Shown here: positions 27,324 through 36,382 of the stretch, in pieces | How the letters are laid out: every line of letters begins with the position of its first letter | How positions within the stretch are numbered: position 1 is the first letter of the stretch | Assembly: GCA_900753315.1 (NCBI GenBank) | Contig: CAADYP010000010.1 | Location: forward strand, 1-64,000 | DNA: 64,000 nucleotides | Reading direction: 5' to 3' | Source: Clostridia bacterium | GTDB lineage: Bacteria; Bacillota; Clostridia; Christensenellales; UBA1242 | Notes under the pieces: generated by a model | Told to the model about the DNA's origin: nothing | Seen by the model: the letters and a program-made list of their open reading frames with translations, nothing else | Databases searched by the model: none | Program-made: the position numbers and the translations under genes

Positions 27324-29479
27324 TATTCTTCCTCTTTTTCAATGCCTTTCATTGTGAGAGAAATTCTCTTTTTAGGCAAATCTACAGCCATAACTTTGAC
27401 ATCAACAACATCGCCAACCTTAACAACATCAGATGGATGTTTTACAAATTGATCAGAAAGTTGAGATATATGCACAAGTCCGTCTTGGTGAACGCCAATA
27501 TCAACAAACGCACCAAAGTCAACAACATTTCTTACAACACCCTTAAATACCATGCCTTCTTTAAGGTCCTCCATATGAATAACATCACTTCTCAAAACAG
27601 GTTTTGGCATACTTTCACGAATGTCACGACCTGGTTTCAAAAGTTCGTTTGTGATGTCGTTTAATGTAGGAACACCAATTCCGCACTCTTCAGCAACTTT
27701 CTTTTCACCTTTTTGCTCTATCATCTTTGGCAAAAGGACAAGATTGTTGTTTTTAACATCTTGCTCTGTGAGATTGAAAAGTTTTAAAAGTTTTCTTGCA
27801 CCATCATAACTTTCTGGGTGCACAGCTGTGTTGTCGAGCACATTTTCGCCACCAACAACTCTCAAGAAACCTGCACATTGTTCAAATGCTTTTGGTCCAA
27901 GTTTTGGGACAGACAAAAGTTGTTCTCTTGACTTAAATCCTTTTTCTTTTGTTCTGAAAGCAACGATATTTTTTGCGATTGACATATTAAGTCCAGAAAC
28001 ATATGACAAAAGGCTTGGAGACGCCGTGTTAATGTCAACTCCAACGCTGTTTACACAGTCTTCAACAACACCAGTCAAAACTTCTGTAAGTCTGTTTTGT
28101 GGCATATCATGTTGATATTGTCCAACTCCAATTGACTTAACATCAATCTTAATAAGTTCTGCCAATGGGTCTTGAAGTCTTCTTGCAATTGATACCGCAC
28201 TACGCAAATTTACGTCATAATCAGGAAATTCTTCAGCAGCAAGTTTTGAAGCAGAATAAACTGATGCTCCCGCTTCGCTCACAACTGCATAACTTACTGG
28301 AATGTTTACATGTTTAATAAGTTCTGCAACAAAAATTTCAGATTCTTTTGATGCGGTTCCGTTTCCAATAGCAATGATATTTACATGATGTTTTTCAATC
28401 ATGCTTTTCAATTTTTCAAGTGACTCTTCAGTCTTTGAACGTGGTGGAGTTGGATAAACCACTGTTGTATCCAACACAGAGCCATTTTTGTCAATAACTG
28501 CAATCTTACACCCATTGTGATATCCTGGGTCAAAACCCAAAATGATATTGTTTTTGAGTGGAGCTTCCATAAGAAGTGGTTTCAAATTTACTTCAAACAT
28601 TTTGATGGCTTGCTCGTCAGCCATATCAGTCAAATTGTTTCTGCATTCTCTTTCAAGTGAAGGGAACAACAATCTGTCATAAGCATCTTTAATAACTTCA
28701 TCAATCAATACATTTGTATCTTCATTGTCTTTTTTGTAATGTTTTTCAATTACTGGAATTGTCAATTTTTCATCAATAACAATATTAACTTTCAAGCACT
28801 TTTCGTTTTCGCCACGATTGATAGCCAAAACTCTATGGCTTGGAAGATTTTTAACTTCTTGTTTGAAGTCTGCGTAAGTTTCATAAGTCAAATTGTTTTC
28901 ATTTTCAAGCAATGAGCAAGTGATAAACGCCTTGTTAGCGATGATTTCACGCAATTCTTTTCTCAATTCTGCATTGTCAGAAATGCGTTCTGCGACGATG
29001 TCTTTTGCCCCTGCAATAGCATCTTCAACAGTCAAAACTTCTTCTGTAATAAACTTCTTTGCTTCTTCCAAGATGACATACTTTTTTGATTGTGCTTGCA
29101 AAATATCAGCCAATGGCTCGAGTCCTTTTGCAATAGCAACAGATGCACGAGTTTTTCTCTTTGGTTTGTAAGGTCTATAAATATCTTCAACTTCTGTCAA
29201 AGTCATAGCACCTTCCAAAGCCTTTGCAAGTTCGTCAGTCCATTTCCCTTGTTCTGTAATAACCTTTTCGACTTTTGCTTTTTCATCGTCCAAGTTTCTC
29301 AAATATTTCAATCTATCTGCAAAATTTCTCAAAACTTGGTCATCACATGAGCCATGCATTTCCTTTCTATAACGAGCGATGAAAGGGATTGTATTTCCTT
29401 CATCAATAAGTTCGATAATATTTTTTGTATAGTCCTGTCTGAGTCCAAATTCACTTGACAGTCTTTCTTCTATTGTCAT
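27323..29479 (-). CDS. tex: Tex-like S1-domain RNA-binding protein
   Basis: A 718-residue Tex family protein. Domains in order: N-terminal Tex domain (about 1-190), a YqgF/RNase H-like fold (about 315-445, ILGFDPGYHNGCKIAVID), helix-hairpin-helix regions (about 490-555), and a C-terminal S1 RNA-binding domain (about 640-712, GMVFKGVVRNVVDFGAFVDIGVHQDGLVH). Tex proteins act in transcription and RNA turnover. ATG at 29479 with AAGGAG. It lies 1 nt after the stop of the amidohydrolase-like gene and overlaps mcsA, so all belong to one operon. A tex gene here takes the place where ctsR often stands. Confidence 0.95.
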   Translation of the reverse strand: MTIEERLSSEFGLRQDYTKNIIELIDEGNTIPFIARYRKEMHGSCDDQVLRNFADRLKYLRNLDDEKAKVEKVITEQGKWTDELAKALEGAMTLTEVEDIYRPYKPKRKTRASVAIAKGLEPLADILQAQSKKYVILEEAKKFITEEVLTVEDAIAGAKDIVAERISDNAELRKELREIIANKAFITCSLLENENNLTYETYADFKQEVKNLPSHRVLAINRGENEKCLKVNIVIDEKLTIPVIEKHYKKDNEDTNVLIDEVIKDAYDRLLFPSLERECRNNLTDMADEQAIKMFEVNLKPLLMEAPLKNNIILGFDPGYHNGCKIAVIDKNGSVLDTTVVYPTPPRSKTEESLEKLKSMIEKHHVNIIAIGNGTASKESEIFVAELIKHVNIPVSYAVVSEAGASVYSASKLAAEEFPDYDVNLRSAVSIARRLQDPLAELIKIDVKSIGVGQYQHDMPQNRLTEVLTGVVEDCVNSVGVDINTASPSLLSYVSGLNMSIAKNIVAFRTKEKGFKSREQLLSVPKLGPKAFEQCAGFLRVVGGENVLDNTAVHPESYDGARKLLKLFNLTEQDVKNNNLVLLPKMIEQKGEKKVAEECGIGVPTLNDITNELLKPGRDIRESMPKPVLRSDVIHMEDLKEGMVFKGVVRNVVDFGAFVDIGVHQDGLVHISQLSDQFVKHPSDVVKVGDVVDVKVMAVDLPKKRISLTMKGIEKEEE

Positions 29480-29480
29480 T

Positions 29481-30542
29481 TTATTTTCTCCTTAATTTTT
29501 CTTGAATATCCATGATTATTGTATCATAATTACCACAATTTTTCATAAGAATTTGACCATTTTTCTGTAAAATTTTTCCATTTAAAACTGTCATAACAAC
29601 ATCTCTTTTTGATTTCTCCCAAACCAAAGTCTTAAAAATGTCGTCATACAAACTTTTGGCATTTTTAATAACCATAAAGTTCGCCTTTTTGCCTTCTTTG
29701 ATTGGATTTTCTTCACCAAAGAGCATTTTTGCACCTGCATTGCAAGCCATAGACAAAACTTCTTTTTCGCTGATGCAGTTTTTGTCTTCAAAAAGCCCTC
29801 TTTGTGACATCAAAATCTGTCTCATAAATGCAAAAAAGTCAATTTCAAACGAATAACCACTTCCCAATCCAACATTAAAATCAAACGATTTCAAACTCAA
29901 CAAATTGGTTGGTCTTCTACCATTTTTGCCGTCTTCGCCAACTGTCAAACAGAAGTCACATTCATAATTTGAAAGCAATTCCAAATCATCTTTTTCAAGA
30001 CAGTTTCCGCCAACAAAAATAGGTTTTCTATCCAAAAATCCAAAATCTTCAAGCACCTGAACCATTGGTTTTTTATATAATTTATCAACCATTCCAAGTT
30101 CGTCCAAATCTTGCCCAGCCTTAACAAAAAGTCTCAATTTGTCTTTCGCTACTTTTTCACTTATAGACGAAAGTTCGTTTTCTTCCAAATGGTCAAGATT
30201 TTCCAAAACATATTCTTTTTCATTTGCAGAGACATCGTTGCAAATTGCACCGGCAAGCAAATTTTTGATTATCATCAAATTTTCAATATCTTTGCAAAGT
30301 TTAACATCACTTTGGTCAAACTCACCATAATCCATTTCAAACGCTCTCTTTGAAGAACAAAACGCATTCACAAAATTTGGCATAACAATATCGCCATGCA
30401 AATCCACAACTTCACAATTTGCTGATAAACTGCCAACTTTTCCAACCTTTGCAATCTTGTCATCATCTGTCAAAATATCGACATAATCAAGCCGTCCAGT
30501 CTCTATGTCAAAAAGTTGTGCATTCTTAAATATAACTTGCAT
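29481..30542 (-). CDS. Amidohydrolase-fold protein lacking metal ligands (pseudoenzyme)
   Basis: A 353-residue protein with the layout of the amidohydrolase superfamily (SsnA/TrzA/imidazolonepropionase type). There is an N-terminal beta-sandwich strand set (VIFKNAQLFDIETGRLDYVDIL), a 'GDIVMPNFVNAF' barrel entry, and a C-terminal return to the sandwich (NPIKEGKKANFMVI). The four metal-ligand positions appear lost. The HxH site reads AFCSS, the strand-5 His site reads GGNCLEKDD, the strand-6 site reads CLTVGED, and the strand-8 Asp site reads VGLGSGYSF. Start ATG at 30542, preceded by AGGGGTGG; a GTG two codons earlier is possible. It is the first gene of the tex-mcsA-mcsB-clpC operon. Confidence 0.72.
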   Translation of the reverse strand: MQVIFKNAQLFDIETGRLDYVDILTDDDKIAKVGKVGSLSANCEVVDLHGDIVMPNFVNAFCSSKRAFEMDYGEFDQSDVKLCKDIENLMIIKNLLAGAICNDVSANEKEYVLENLDHLEENELSSISEKVAKDKLRLFVKAGQDLDELGMVDKLYKKPMVQVLEDFGFLDRKPIFVGGNCLEKDDLELLSNYECDFCLTVGEDGKNGRRPTNLLSLKSFDFNVGLGSGYSFEIDFFAFMRQILMSQRGLFEDKNCISEKEVLSMACNAGAKMLFGEENPIKEGKKANFMVIKNAKSLYDDIFKTLVWEKSKRDVVMTVLNGKILQKNGQILMKNCGNYDTIIMDIQEKLRRK

Positions 30543-30556
30543 ATCCACCCCTATTT

Positions 30557-30585
30557 TTGTTAAACTATTATAGTGAAATTATAAC
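30557..30585 (+). promoter_or_regulatory. Promoter of dinB, overlapping divergent promoter region
   Basis: Plus strand TTGTTA (30557-30562), 17-nt spacer, TATAAC (30580-30585). On the opposite strand a TATAAT at 30565-30570 may be the -10 of the tex operon. No LexA-type box is seen. Confidence 0.6.
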
Positions 30586-30607
30586 TTAAAAGGAGCGGAA
30601 AAATCAA

Positions 30608-31813
30608 ATGAAAGAAAAGACAATTTTGCATTCTGATGTAAACAATTTTTTCGCTTCGGTTGAGTGTGCCACAAATTCCGAGCTTGTCGGAAAGCCTGTT
30701 GCAGTAACAGGAAACCCCGAAAAACGCACTGGCATAATTTTGGCAAAAAATGAAATAGCAAAAAAATATGGTGTCAAAACTGGTGAAGCAATTTGGCAAG
30801 CAAAACAAAAATGTCCCGACCTTGTAACTCTTGTTCCACATTATGCTCTTTATGAAGAAATTTCAAAAAAACTGCATGAATTATATCTCCAATACACAGA
30901 TTTCGTTGAACCTCTTGGGCTTGATGAGTGTTGGCTTGATGTAACTCCATCACTCAAATATCTCGGCAAAACAGGAGAACAAATTGCAAATGAAATCAGA
31001 CAAAAAGTGAAAGAAGAATTTGGCATCACCGTGTCTATCGGCGTGTCATTTTCAAAAATTTTTGCAAAACTTGGCAGTGACATGAAAAAACCTGACGCCA
31101 CAACAATTTTGCCAAGAGAATCAATCAAATCAAGAGTTTATCCACTCCCACTAAATTCAATTGTAGGAGTTGGCAGGAAACTGACCGACAAATTTGAAAA
31201 AATGAACATAAACACAATCGGTGATTTTGTTGGTCTTGACATAAACTTTGTCAAATCAATTTCAGGCAAGGTCGGAGAAGAACTCCATCAAAAACTCACA
31301 GGTAAACTCATTGATGATGTAAGATGTTATTATGATATTGAACCACCAAAAAGCATAGGCAATGGCACCACCACAATTATGGATATAACTTCACAAGAAG
31401 ATGTTGAAAAAGTGGTGGCTTTTCTTTGTGAAAAAGTTGCATCAAGAATGGCAGTTTCTGACTATCATGGCACAACACTTTCTGTTTCAATCAAAACAAA
31501 CACATTCAAAACTTATCATCACTCAAAAACCTTTGCACCAATGCAAAGTAAAGAAGAAATTTTTTCAAACGCGCGAAACATGTTGCACGATTTTTGGCAT
31601 TATGACCAACCTGTTCGAGCAATTCGTATTGCAATTTCAAATCTTGAAAACAACGAAAAAATGGAACAACTCTCTTTTCTCGACCAAAAAGAAAAAGATA
31701 TTACTCGAAGCATACAAGCACTCAAAAACAAATATGGCAAAGATATAATCTATGTTGCGAGCGATACCGTTTCATTTATAAATCGAAAAAACAAAGACGA
31801 AGAACACAAATAA
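30608..31813 (+). CDS. dinB: DNA polymerase IV (Y-family)
   Basis: A 401-residue translesion polymerase. The palm starts with LHSDVNNFFASVEC (metal-binding Asp at about residue 9). The second catalytic motif is GLDECWLDVTP (about 98-108) and the third block is SIGVSFSKIFAKLGSDMKKPD. Then come the thumb helix-hairpin-helix (VGVGRKL) and the little-finger domain to about 350. The Tyr or Phe steric gate falls in NNFFAS. ATG at 30608 after AAAAGGAG. Beta-clamp binding is suggested by the QLSFLDQ stretch near residue 360. Divergent from the tex operon. Confidence 0.95.
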   Translation: MKEKTILHSDVNNFFASVECATNSELVGKPVAVTGNPEKRTGIILAKNEIAKKYGVKTGEAIWQAKQKCPDLVTLVPHYALYEEISKKLHELYLQYTDFVEPLGLDECWLDVTPSLKYLGKTGEQIANEIRQKVKEEFGITVSIGVSFSKIFAKLGSDMKKPDATTILPRESIKSRVYPLPLNSIVGVGRKLTDKFEKMNINTIGDFVGLDINFVKSISGKVGEELHQKLTGKLIDDVRCYYDIEPPKSIGNGTTTIMDITSQEDVEKVVAFLCEKVASRMAVSDYHGTTLSVSIKTNTFKTYHHSKTFAPMQSKEEIFSNARNMLHDFWHYDQPVRAIRIAISNLENNEKMEQLSFLDQKEKDITRSIQALKNKYGKDIIYVASDTVSFINRKNKDEEHK

Positions 31814-31828
31814 TTCAAAATTTTTGTC

Positions 31829-31857
31829 TTGACTATATGCCTTATCCATTGTATAAT
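31829..31857 (+). promoter_or_regulatory. Promoter of the sigma-like gene
   Basis: TTGACT (31829-31834), 17-nt spacer, TATAAT (31852-31857). The transcript start near 31864 leaves a short leader containing the Shine-Dalgarno GGAAGG. Confidence 0.85.
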
Positions 31858-31879
31858 AAGAAAAAAAGGAAGGGCGCCT

Positions 31880-32527
31880 ATGAACGAATATCAAAAAATA
31901 GTCAAAAAATATTACAATCCTCGTGGCATTCATTTTGAATCTGATGCTGAATATGAGAAGCTTTTTCATGGTTGGGAAGTTGGTTCTCCAACAGACAAGA
32001 AAGAGTTATATGAAAAGATTTATTATTACACATGTGACTATGTTGCACATTTGTTTGAAGCCGAATATTTAAGCGGAAATTTTGAAGATGCATTGCAAGA
32101 TGCTTACATCTTTTTGATAGAATACAAAAAACCACTGCCATGCACTTTGCCAAAGCTCAAAACCACAATAAGCAAATATATAACCACCTGCTTTGAACAA
32201 ATGCAAACAGAAGAGAAAGAGAAAAATTGGCATCTCAATTTTGAAAAGAACGAAGACATAAGCGCAATTATTGACGAAAATATCAATACAGAATCTTCAA
32301 TTTTATCAAATCTTGACACAGAGGAATTGTTTAAAAAGTCTTGCCAAACAAAAACAAAAGAGCAAACTGACAAAAGATGCAAAATGGCATATCGCTATGT
32401 TTATGAAGGGAAAACACCAAACCAAATAGCAAAAGAACTCAACTGTTCAAAAGACCAAGTTTGTTCCAATATTGCACAAGTTCTTAAAAAGTCAAGAGCA
32501 ATAGTTGAAAAGGAAAAAGAAAAGTAA
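31880..32527 (+). CDS. Sigma-factor-like DNA-binding protein
   Basis: A 215-residue protein. The C-terminus (about 165-208) has a clear helix-turn-helix of the sigma region 4 type (VYEGKTPNQIAKELNCSKDQVCSNIAQVL). A central segment (about 55-85, AHLFEAEYLSGNFEDALQDAYIFLIEYKK) resembles sigma region 2. The two are joined by an acidic linker. It may be a diverged ECF-like sigma factor or a related regulator. The start was moved to the ATG at 31880; upstream codons would overlap the promoter. No anti-sigma gene is adjacent, and the gene ends with a strong terminator. Confidence 0.6.
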   Translation: MNEYQKIVKKYYNPRGIHFESDAEYEKLFHGWEVGSPTDKKELYEKIYYYTCDYVAHLFEAEYLSGNFEDALQDAYIFLIEYKKPLPCTLPKLKTTISKYITTCFEQMQTEEKEKNWHLNFEKNEDISAIIDENINTESSILSNLDTEELFKKSCQTKTKEQTDKRCKMAYRYVYEGKTPNQIAKELNCSKDQVCSNIAQVLKKSRAIVEKEKEK

Positions 32528-32581
32528 AAATTTTACTTAAAAAGACTAAAAGCAGATGATATCACATAAAAAACTACAATA

Positions 32582-32610
32582 AAAAACTTGCAAATGATTT
32601 GCAAGTTTTT
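32582..32610. terminator. Bidirectional terminator between sigma-like gene and secF
   Basis: Perfect 13-bp stem AAAAACTTGCAAA (32582-32594) and TTTGCAAGTTTTT (32598-32610) with a TGA loop. Confidence 0.9.
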
Positions 32611-32643
32611 ATTTTTATTCAAATTTAAAACTGTTATTTTCAA

Positions 32644-33774
32644 TTATTCAACAACAATTTCAACATTGTCGTCATTAGATTTCTTTGGTTGAGAATTGCT
32701 TGACTTCTTGTTTTTCTTTGGTCTGTAAGCGATTGCCCAAAGTCCTGGAGTCAAACATGTTGCTGAATAGAAACCAGCAAGGATTCCAATCATGATAGGG
32801 AATGCAAATTCTCTAATATCAGGCACACCAATAACTGTAACCATAAAAATCATGATGAAAGTTGTGAGTGTTGTAAGGATTGTTCTCATAAATGATGCTC
32901 TAACTGCACCATTTGCGACTTCTTGATTTGAAATCTTTGCGTTTGACTGTTTTGCAGTTTTTAAATCACTTCTCATTCTATCAAAAATGATAATTGTGTT
33001 GTTTACAGAATAACCCAAAATTGTAACCAATGCAGCGATAAATGAAACATTGATTTCAATTCTACAAATAAGCATAATTGATGTTGTAACAAGCAAATCA
33101 TGGAATAATGCCAAGATTGCTGCAAGTCCACTTGTGAACTCAAATCTGAATGCAACATAAACCAAAATAAGCAAAATTGCAACCAAAAGTGCGATAAATG
33201 ACTTCATCATAAGTTCTGAACTTGCACTTGCTGTTGTTATACCACCATTTGCAATAAGGGCTGATTCTTCAATGCTTCCAATTGTTTCCAAAGTTGCATC
33301 TTCATCGACATACTTAAAAGCTTTCAAAAGGTCAAGTCTGATTTTGTCATTTATTTCTTCAATTTTAGCAGTTTCAAGTTTATTGTTGTTTTGGTATTTT
33401 ATGATAACGGCCTTGCCATCTTCAATACCCATTCCGCTGATGTTCATTGTTGTGTCTTGATATGTGTTTATATCAAGTCCATATTCTCTCAAAACATTGT
33501 TGATTTTTTGCTCCAAAACTCTTTGGTTTGTTGAAACAACAGAATCGTCAACAGTATAAGTTCCGTCAGTATCAAGATAGATTGTCATGTTTGAGCCACC
33601 TGTGAAGTCAATACCAAGATTGAATCCAAGTGTGCACAAAAGCACAACACCTACCAAGCAAATAACAATTGGAGCAATCAAAAACCATTTCAAGTTTTTG
33701 CAAAAGTTAAATTTTGAATTTTCAATCTTTTCATCAAGCGAAAATTTTGAAGTCTTTTTATATTTCTTATTCAT
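32644..33774 (-). CDS. secF: Protein translocase subunit SecF
   Basis: A 376-residue SecF, which with SecD uses the proton or sodium gradient to aid late steps of Sec export. Six membrane helices are expected; the first is at about 32-55, followed by the family motif GIDFTGGSNMTIYL. After a large extracytoplasmic loop, helices 2-6 include VAFRFEFTSGLAAILALFHDLLVT and SVNNTIIIFDRMRSDL. The tail is basic and polar. The ATG overlaps the 3' end of secD by 8 nt and has AGGAGG inside secD, so the pair is coupled. Confidence 0.96.
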   Translation of the reverse strand: MNKKYKKTSKFSLDEKIENSKFNFCKNLKWFLIAPIVICLVGVVLLCTLGFNLGIDFTGGSNMTIYLDTDGTYTVDDSVVSTNQRVLEQKINNVLREYGLDINTYQDTTMNISGMGIEDGKAVIIKYQNNNKLETAKIEEINDKIRLDLLKAFKYVDEDATLETIGSIEESALIANGGITTASASSELMMKSFIALLVAILLILVYVAFRFEFTSGLAAILALFHDLLVTTSIMLICRIEINVSFIAALVTILGYSVNNTIIIFDRMRSDLKTAKQSNAKISNQEVANGAVRASFMRTILTTLTTFIMIFMVTVIGVPDIREFAFPIMIGILAGFYSATCLTPGLWAIAYRPKKNKKSSNSQPKKSNDDNVEIVVE

Positions 33775-35128
33775 TTGCTTGCCCTCCTACGATTGCCTCT
33801 TCGCTTTCTTTGATATGTTTGATTTGTTTTGGCAAGTGGAGTTTCTTTGCTTTAACACTGTTGAAAGGCAGATACCATTTTACTAAGAATCTCAAAATAA
33901 CAAGATTCATAAACATAGAAAGCACGATACCGATAAGAAGAGTGATTGCAAATCCTTGAATTGATGCAGTCCCCAAAATGTAAAGCACAAGAGCAGTGAT
34001 AATTGTTGTAATATTACTATCAAAGATAGGCCAGAACGCACGCTTAAAACCAATCTTTACTGAAAGTGGAATCTTCTTTCCAGAACGATATTCTTCTCTA
34101 ACTCTTTCAAATATGATAACGGTTCCATCAACTGCCATACCGATACTCAAAATAATTCCGGCAAGACCTGGCAATGTGAGTTGAACAAATGAAATTGCTT
34201 GCAAGAAGAAAAGCATCAAAACTGTATACATAACAAGAGCAAAAGAAGCCAAGAAACCGAAGTCTCCATATCTAAGCCAAAGAATAAGCATGATAAGAAA
34301 CATTCCAACAAAGCCACCGATAATAGCAAGCTTCAATGCTTGTCCGCCCAATGTCGCAGACACAACAGAACTTTCAAGAAGTTCGAGTTCAACATTAAAT
34401 GTTCCGCTCATGATTTTGAGAGCATAATCTTCTGCGTCTTTCATCGTATTAAAACTTCCTGAAATGAAAGTTGAGCCACCAGTAATTTTTTGCTCACAAG
34501 TCAATTGCATATCAGCAGAGTCGTCAATTTCGCCAAGATAGATATAAATTTTTTTATCTCCACTTGCAGCTTCACCTGTCAAATCTGCAAATTTCTTTGC
34601 CCCTTCTTTTGTGAATGTTACGCTGACACCATAAACATAGTCTCCGCTGTCACCTTTTTGAACAGTTGCTTGAACATTTGAAATGTCAGAACCTTTGATT
34701 CTTGCTTCTGCACTTGAACTTTGTGTAAGTGTCATATAAAGTGGAGTAGGTTCTCCAATCATATCAAAAATTTCGTCAGAGTTTGTAACCGAAGGAACTT
34801 CGATTCTGATTTTTGTGTTTCCTTGTCTTGTGATTGTTGCTTCTGAATATTCTTTTGTGATAACACTTTCAAGTCTTGTGACTGTGGCATCAATAGCCGT
34901 GTCCAAGTCAGAAGTGTTGCTGTCTTTGGCGATTGAACAATCATACACAACAGAAATACCACCTGCAAGGTCAAGCCCAAGTGAAATTGAGTTTGCAAAA
35001 CCATTGTAAGTGTAAGATGTGAATGGAATATCAAAACTACAAACAGACAAAACAATTCCAAGAATTGTGATAACAATCATCGCAACAAAGTTTATGATGG
35101 AATTCTTTTTAACTTTACTTCTAGCCAT
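33767..35128 (-). CDS. secD: Protein translocase subunit SecD
   Basis: A 453-residue SecD. Helix 1 is at about 9-30, followed by GLDLAGGISVVYDC (D1 motif). The extracytoplasmic domain covers about 60-250. Helices 2-6 contain SIGMAVDGTVIIFERVREE and FDSNITTIITALVLYILG. ATG at 35128 follows AAGGGGAAG. It has its own consensus promoter 60-90 nt upstream and heads the secDF pair. Confidence 0.96.
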   Translation of the reverse strand: MARSKVKKNSIINFVAMIVITILGIVLSVCSFDIPFTSYTYNGFANSISLGLDLAGGISVVYDCSIAKDSNTSDLDTAIDATVTRLESVITKEYSEATITRQGNTKIRIEVPSVTNSDEIFDMIGEPTPLYMTLTQSSSAEARIKGSDISNVQATVQKGDSGDYVYGVSVTFTKEGAKKFADLTGEAASGDKKIYIYLGEIDDSADMQLTCEQKITGGSTFISGSFNTMKDAEDYALKIMSGTFNVELELLESSVVSATLGGQALKLAIIGGFVGMFLIMLILWLRYGDFGFLASFALVMYTVLMLFFLQAISFVQLTLPGLAGIILSIGMAVDGTVIIFERVREEYRSGKKIPLSVKIGFKRAFWPIFDSNITTIITALVLYILGTASIQGFAITLLIGIVLSMFMNLVILRFLVKWYLPFNSVKAKKLHLPKQIKHIKESEEAIVGGQANE

Positions 35129-35190
35129 TACTTCCCCTTAAAATAAAAACATAATATTTTGGTTGCACTATATCAAAATAGCTACTTTGA

Positions 35191-35219
35191 ATTATAATAC
35201 ATTAAGGGGCTTATGTCAA
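35191..35219 (-). promoter_or_regulatory. Consensus promoter of secDF
   Basis: Minus strand TTGACA (35214-35219), exactly 17 nt, TATAAT (35191-35196): a perfect consensus. It lies directly after the preceding gene. Confidence 0.9.
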
Positions 35220-35227
35220 TTAAAAAA

Positions 35228-35635
35228 CTAATTTTTTTTCAAATTGACGCAAATAATGCCACAAATTGCGCCTATTACACTGCCGAAAATAAGGTCATTT
35301 AAAAAGGTTTTGTCAAAAGAGAAAGTCCCGTCCAAAATTGAGAACACCAAGAAAGCAGAAATCGTGAACAAAAACCCAATCAAAAGCCCGTTTAAAAGTC
35401 CCATTTCTTTGTGCTTTTTCATGCCAACAAACACTCCAAAAAAGATGCTCACACCCTTGATAACCTGATTCACTGGAGCAATAATTTTGTCCGAAATGCT
35501 GGTAAAGCGCAAAACAAATGCAAAGAGCAAAATGCCCACGAGCGCCGTTGCAAGTCCAACCAAAACGCCTTTCAAAATGCATTTCCACATTTGGTTTTTG
35601 TCTTGTTTTTCACTTCTCAATGTTTTCGCTTTCAT
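35228..35635 (-). CDS. TIGR04086-type membrane protein
   Basis: A 135-residue membrane protein with four predicted helices (about 20-45, 57-75, 80-100, 110-130). The pattern ILKGVLVGLATALVGILLFAFVL, then NQVIKGVSIFFGVFVGMK, then LLIGFLF matches the TIGR04086 family. In Firmicutes this family is usually found near yajC and secDF. Start was set at ATG 35635, which is preceded by GGAGGAGG; an in-frame ATG six codons earlier has no ribosome-binding site. Function unknown; genomic context suggests a link to the Sec machinery. Confidence 0.85.
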   Translation of the reverse strand: MKAKTLRSEKQDKNQMWKCILKGVLVGLATALVGILLFAFVLRFTSISDKIIAPVNQVIKGVSIFFGVFVGMKKHKEMGLLNGLLIGFLFTISAFLVFSILDGTFSFDKTFLNDLIFGSVIGAICGIICVNLKKN

Positions 35636-35717
35636 TATTGCCTCCTCCGCCATATTTTAAACATGGACAAACCTTCAAACTTACTATAAAATATGCAAGA
35701 ACAAATTGCAAAATGAC

Positions 35718-35746
35718 AAAAAAATAAGAGCCATCGCCCTTATTTT
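35718..35746 (-). terminator. Terminator after yajC
   Basis: Stem AAAATAAG (35721-35728) and CTTATTTT (35739-35746), with T residues following on the minus strand. Confidence 0.6.
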
Positions 35747-35769
35747 GTTTTTTAAATTTTTATTGACTA

Positions 35770-36291
35770 TTATTTATTTTCTTCTTTGCTTTCTGCTTTA
35801 ACTTCTACAGTCTCTGTCTTGTTTTCAGTTTCTGCGACTTTTTTCTTCTTTTTTGAATCTTTTTTCTCTGCTTTTGCTTCTTCAGCGGCTTTTTCAGCAG
35901 ATTTCTTTTCTTCCAAAGCTTTCTTTTCTGCTTCAGCCTTTGCTTCTGCTTCTTTTTTCAATTCGGCATCACTTTTGAAAACTGTGTAAACAGCATAAGC
36001 ATCAATGCTCATATAACTTTTGTGCTCTTTGCTTCCTGTTTCAATAACAACAACTTTTTGTGTGTCGTCAAACTTAAGTTCTACAATAGTGCCATAAACA
36101 CCACTTGTTGTCAAAATTTTGTCTCCAACCTTCAAAGAATTTGTTTGTTCTTGAACCTTTTGTGTCTCTCTCTTGTTTCTAGCATTCATCATAATTGGCA
36201 TAGCAATCAAAAGCAAAGCCACAACTCCAATAAGCACATAATTCCATACTCCATTTCCGGCATTTGTTGTCCCGTCAAGCAACATACTCAT
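35770..36291 (-). CDS. yajC: Preprotein translocase subunit YajC
   Basis: A 173-residue YajC. One N-terminal membrane helix (about 16-35), then the cytosolic YajC core with NSLKVGDKILTTSGVYGTIVEL (about 50-71). The final 70 residues are a Lys/Glu/Ala-rich, probably helical or disordered tail, longer than the usual 90-110-residue YajC. ATG at 36291 with AAGGGAG between it and the 24-codon gene just upstream. Part of the SecDF-YajC subcomplex. Confidence 0.92.
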   Translation of the reverse strand: MSMLLDGTTNAGNGVWNYVLIGVVALLLIAMPIMMNARNKRETQKVQEQTNSLKVGDKILTTSGVYGTIVELKFDDTQKVVVIETGSKEHKSYMSIDAYAVYTVFKSDAELKKEAEAKAEAEKKALEEKKSAEKAAEEAKAEKKDSKKKKKVAETENKTETVEVKAESKEENK

Positions 36292-36307
36292 AAATTTTTT
36301 CTCCCTT

Positions 36308-36382
36308 TTATTTGAAATAGAATCCCATAATCAAAAACATCAAGATTACCCCAAGTGGCAACGCCAATGCATTTATATCCAT
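36308..36382 (-). CDS. 24-residue single-pass membrane peptide upstream of yajC
   Basis: A short frame of 24 codons plus stop with the strong Shine-Dalgarno AAAAGGAGAG 6-7 nt before the ATG at 36382. Its product starts MDINALALPLG, is followed by a hydrophobic run (VILMFLIMGFYF) and ends in Lys: a complete one-helix membrane peptide. Its stop is 16 nt before the yajC ATG, with the yajC Shine-Dalgarno directly after it. The helix resembles the YajC anchor segment in composition. It may be a small Sec or YajC-associated subunit. Confidence 0.7.
   Translation of the reverse strand: MDINALALPLGVILMFLIMGFYFK

Noticed and set aside
30549..30607. LexA box controlling dinB
   Set aside because: No GAAC-N4-GTTC-type element is present in the short divergent promoter region.
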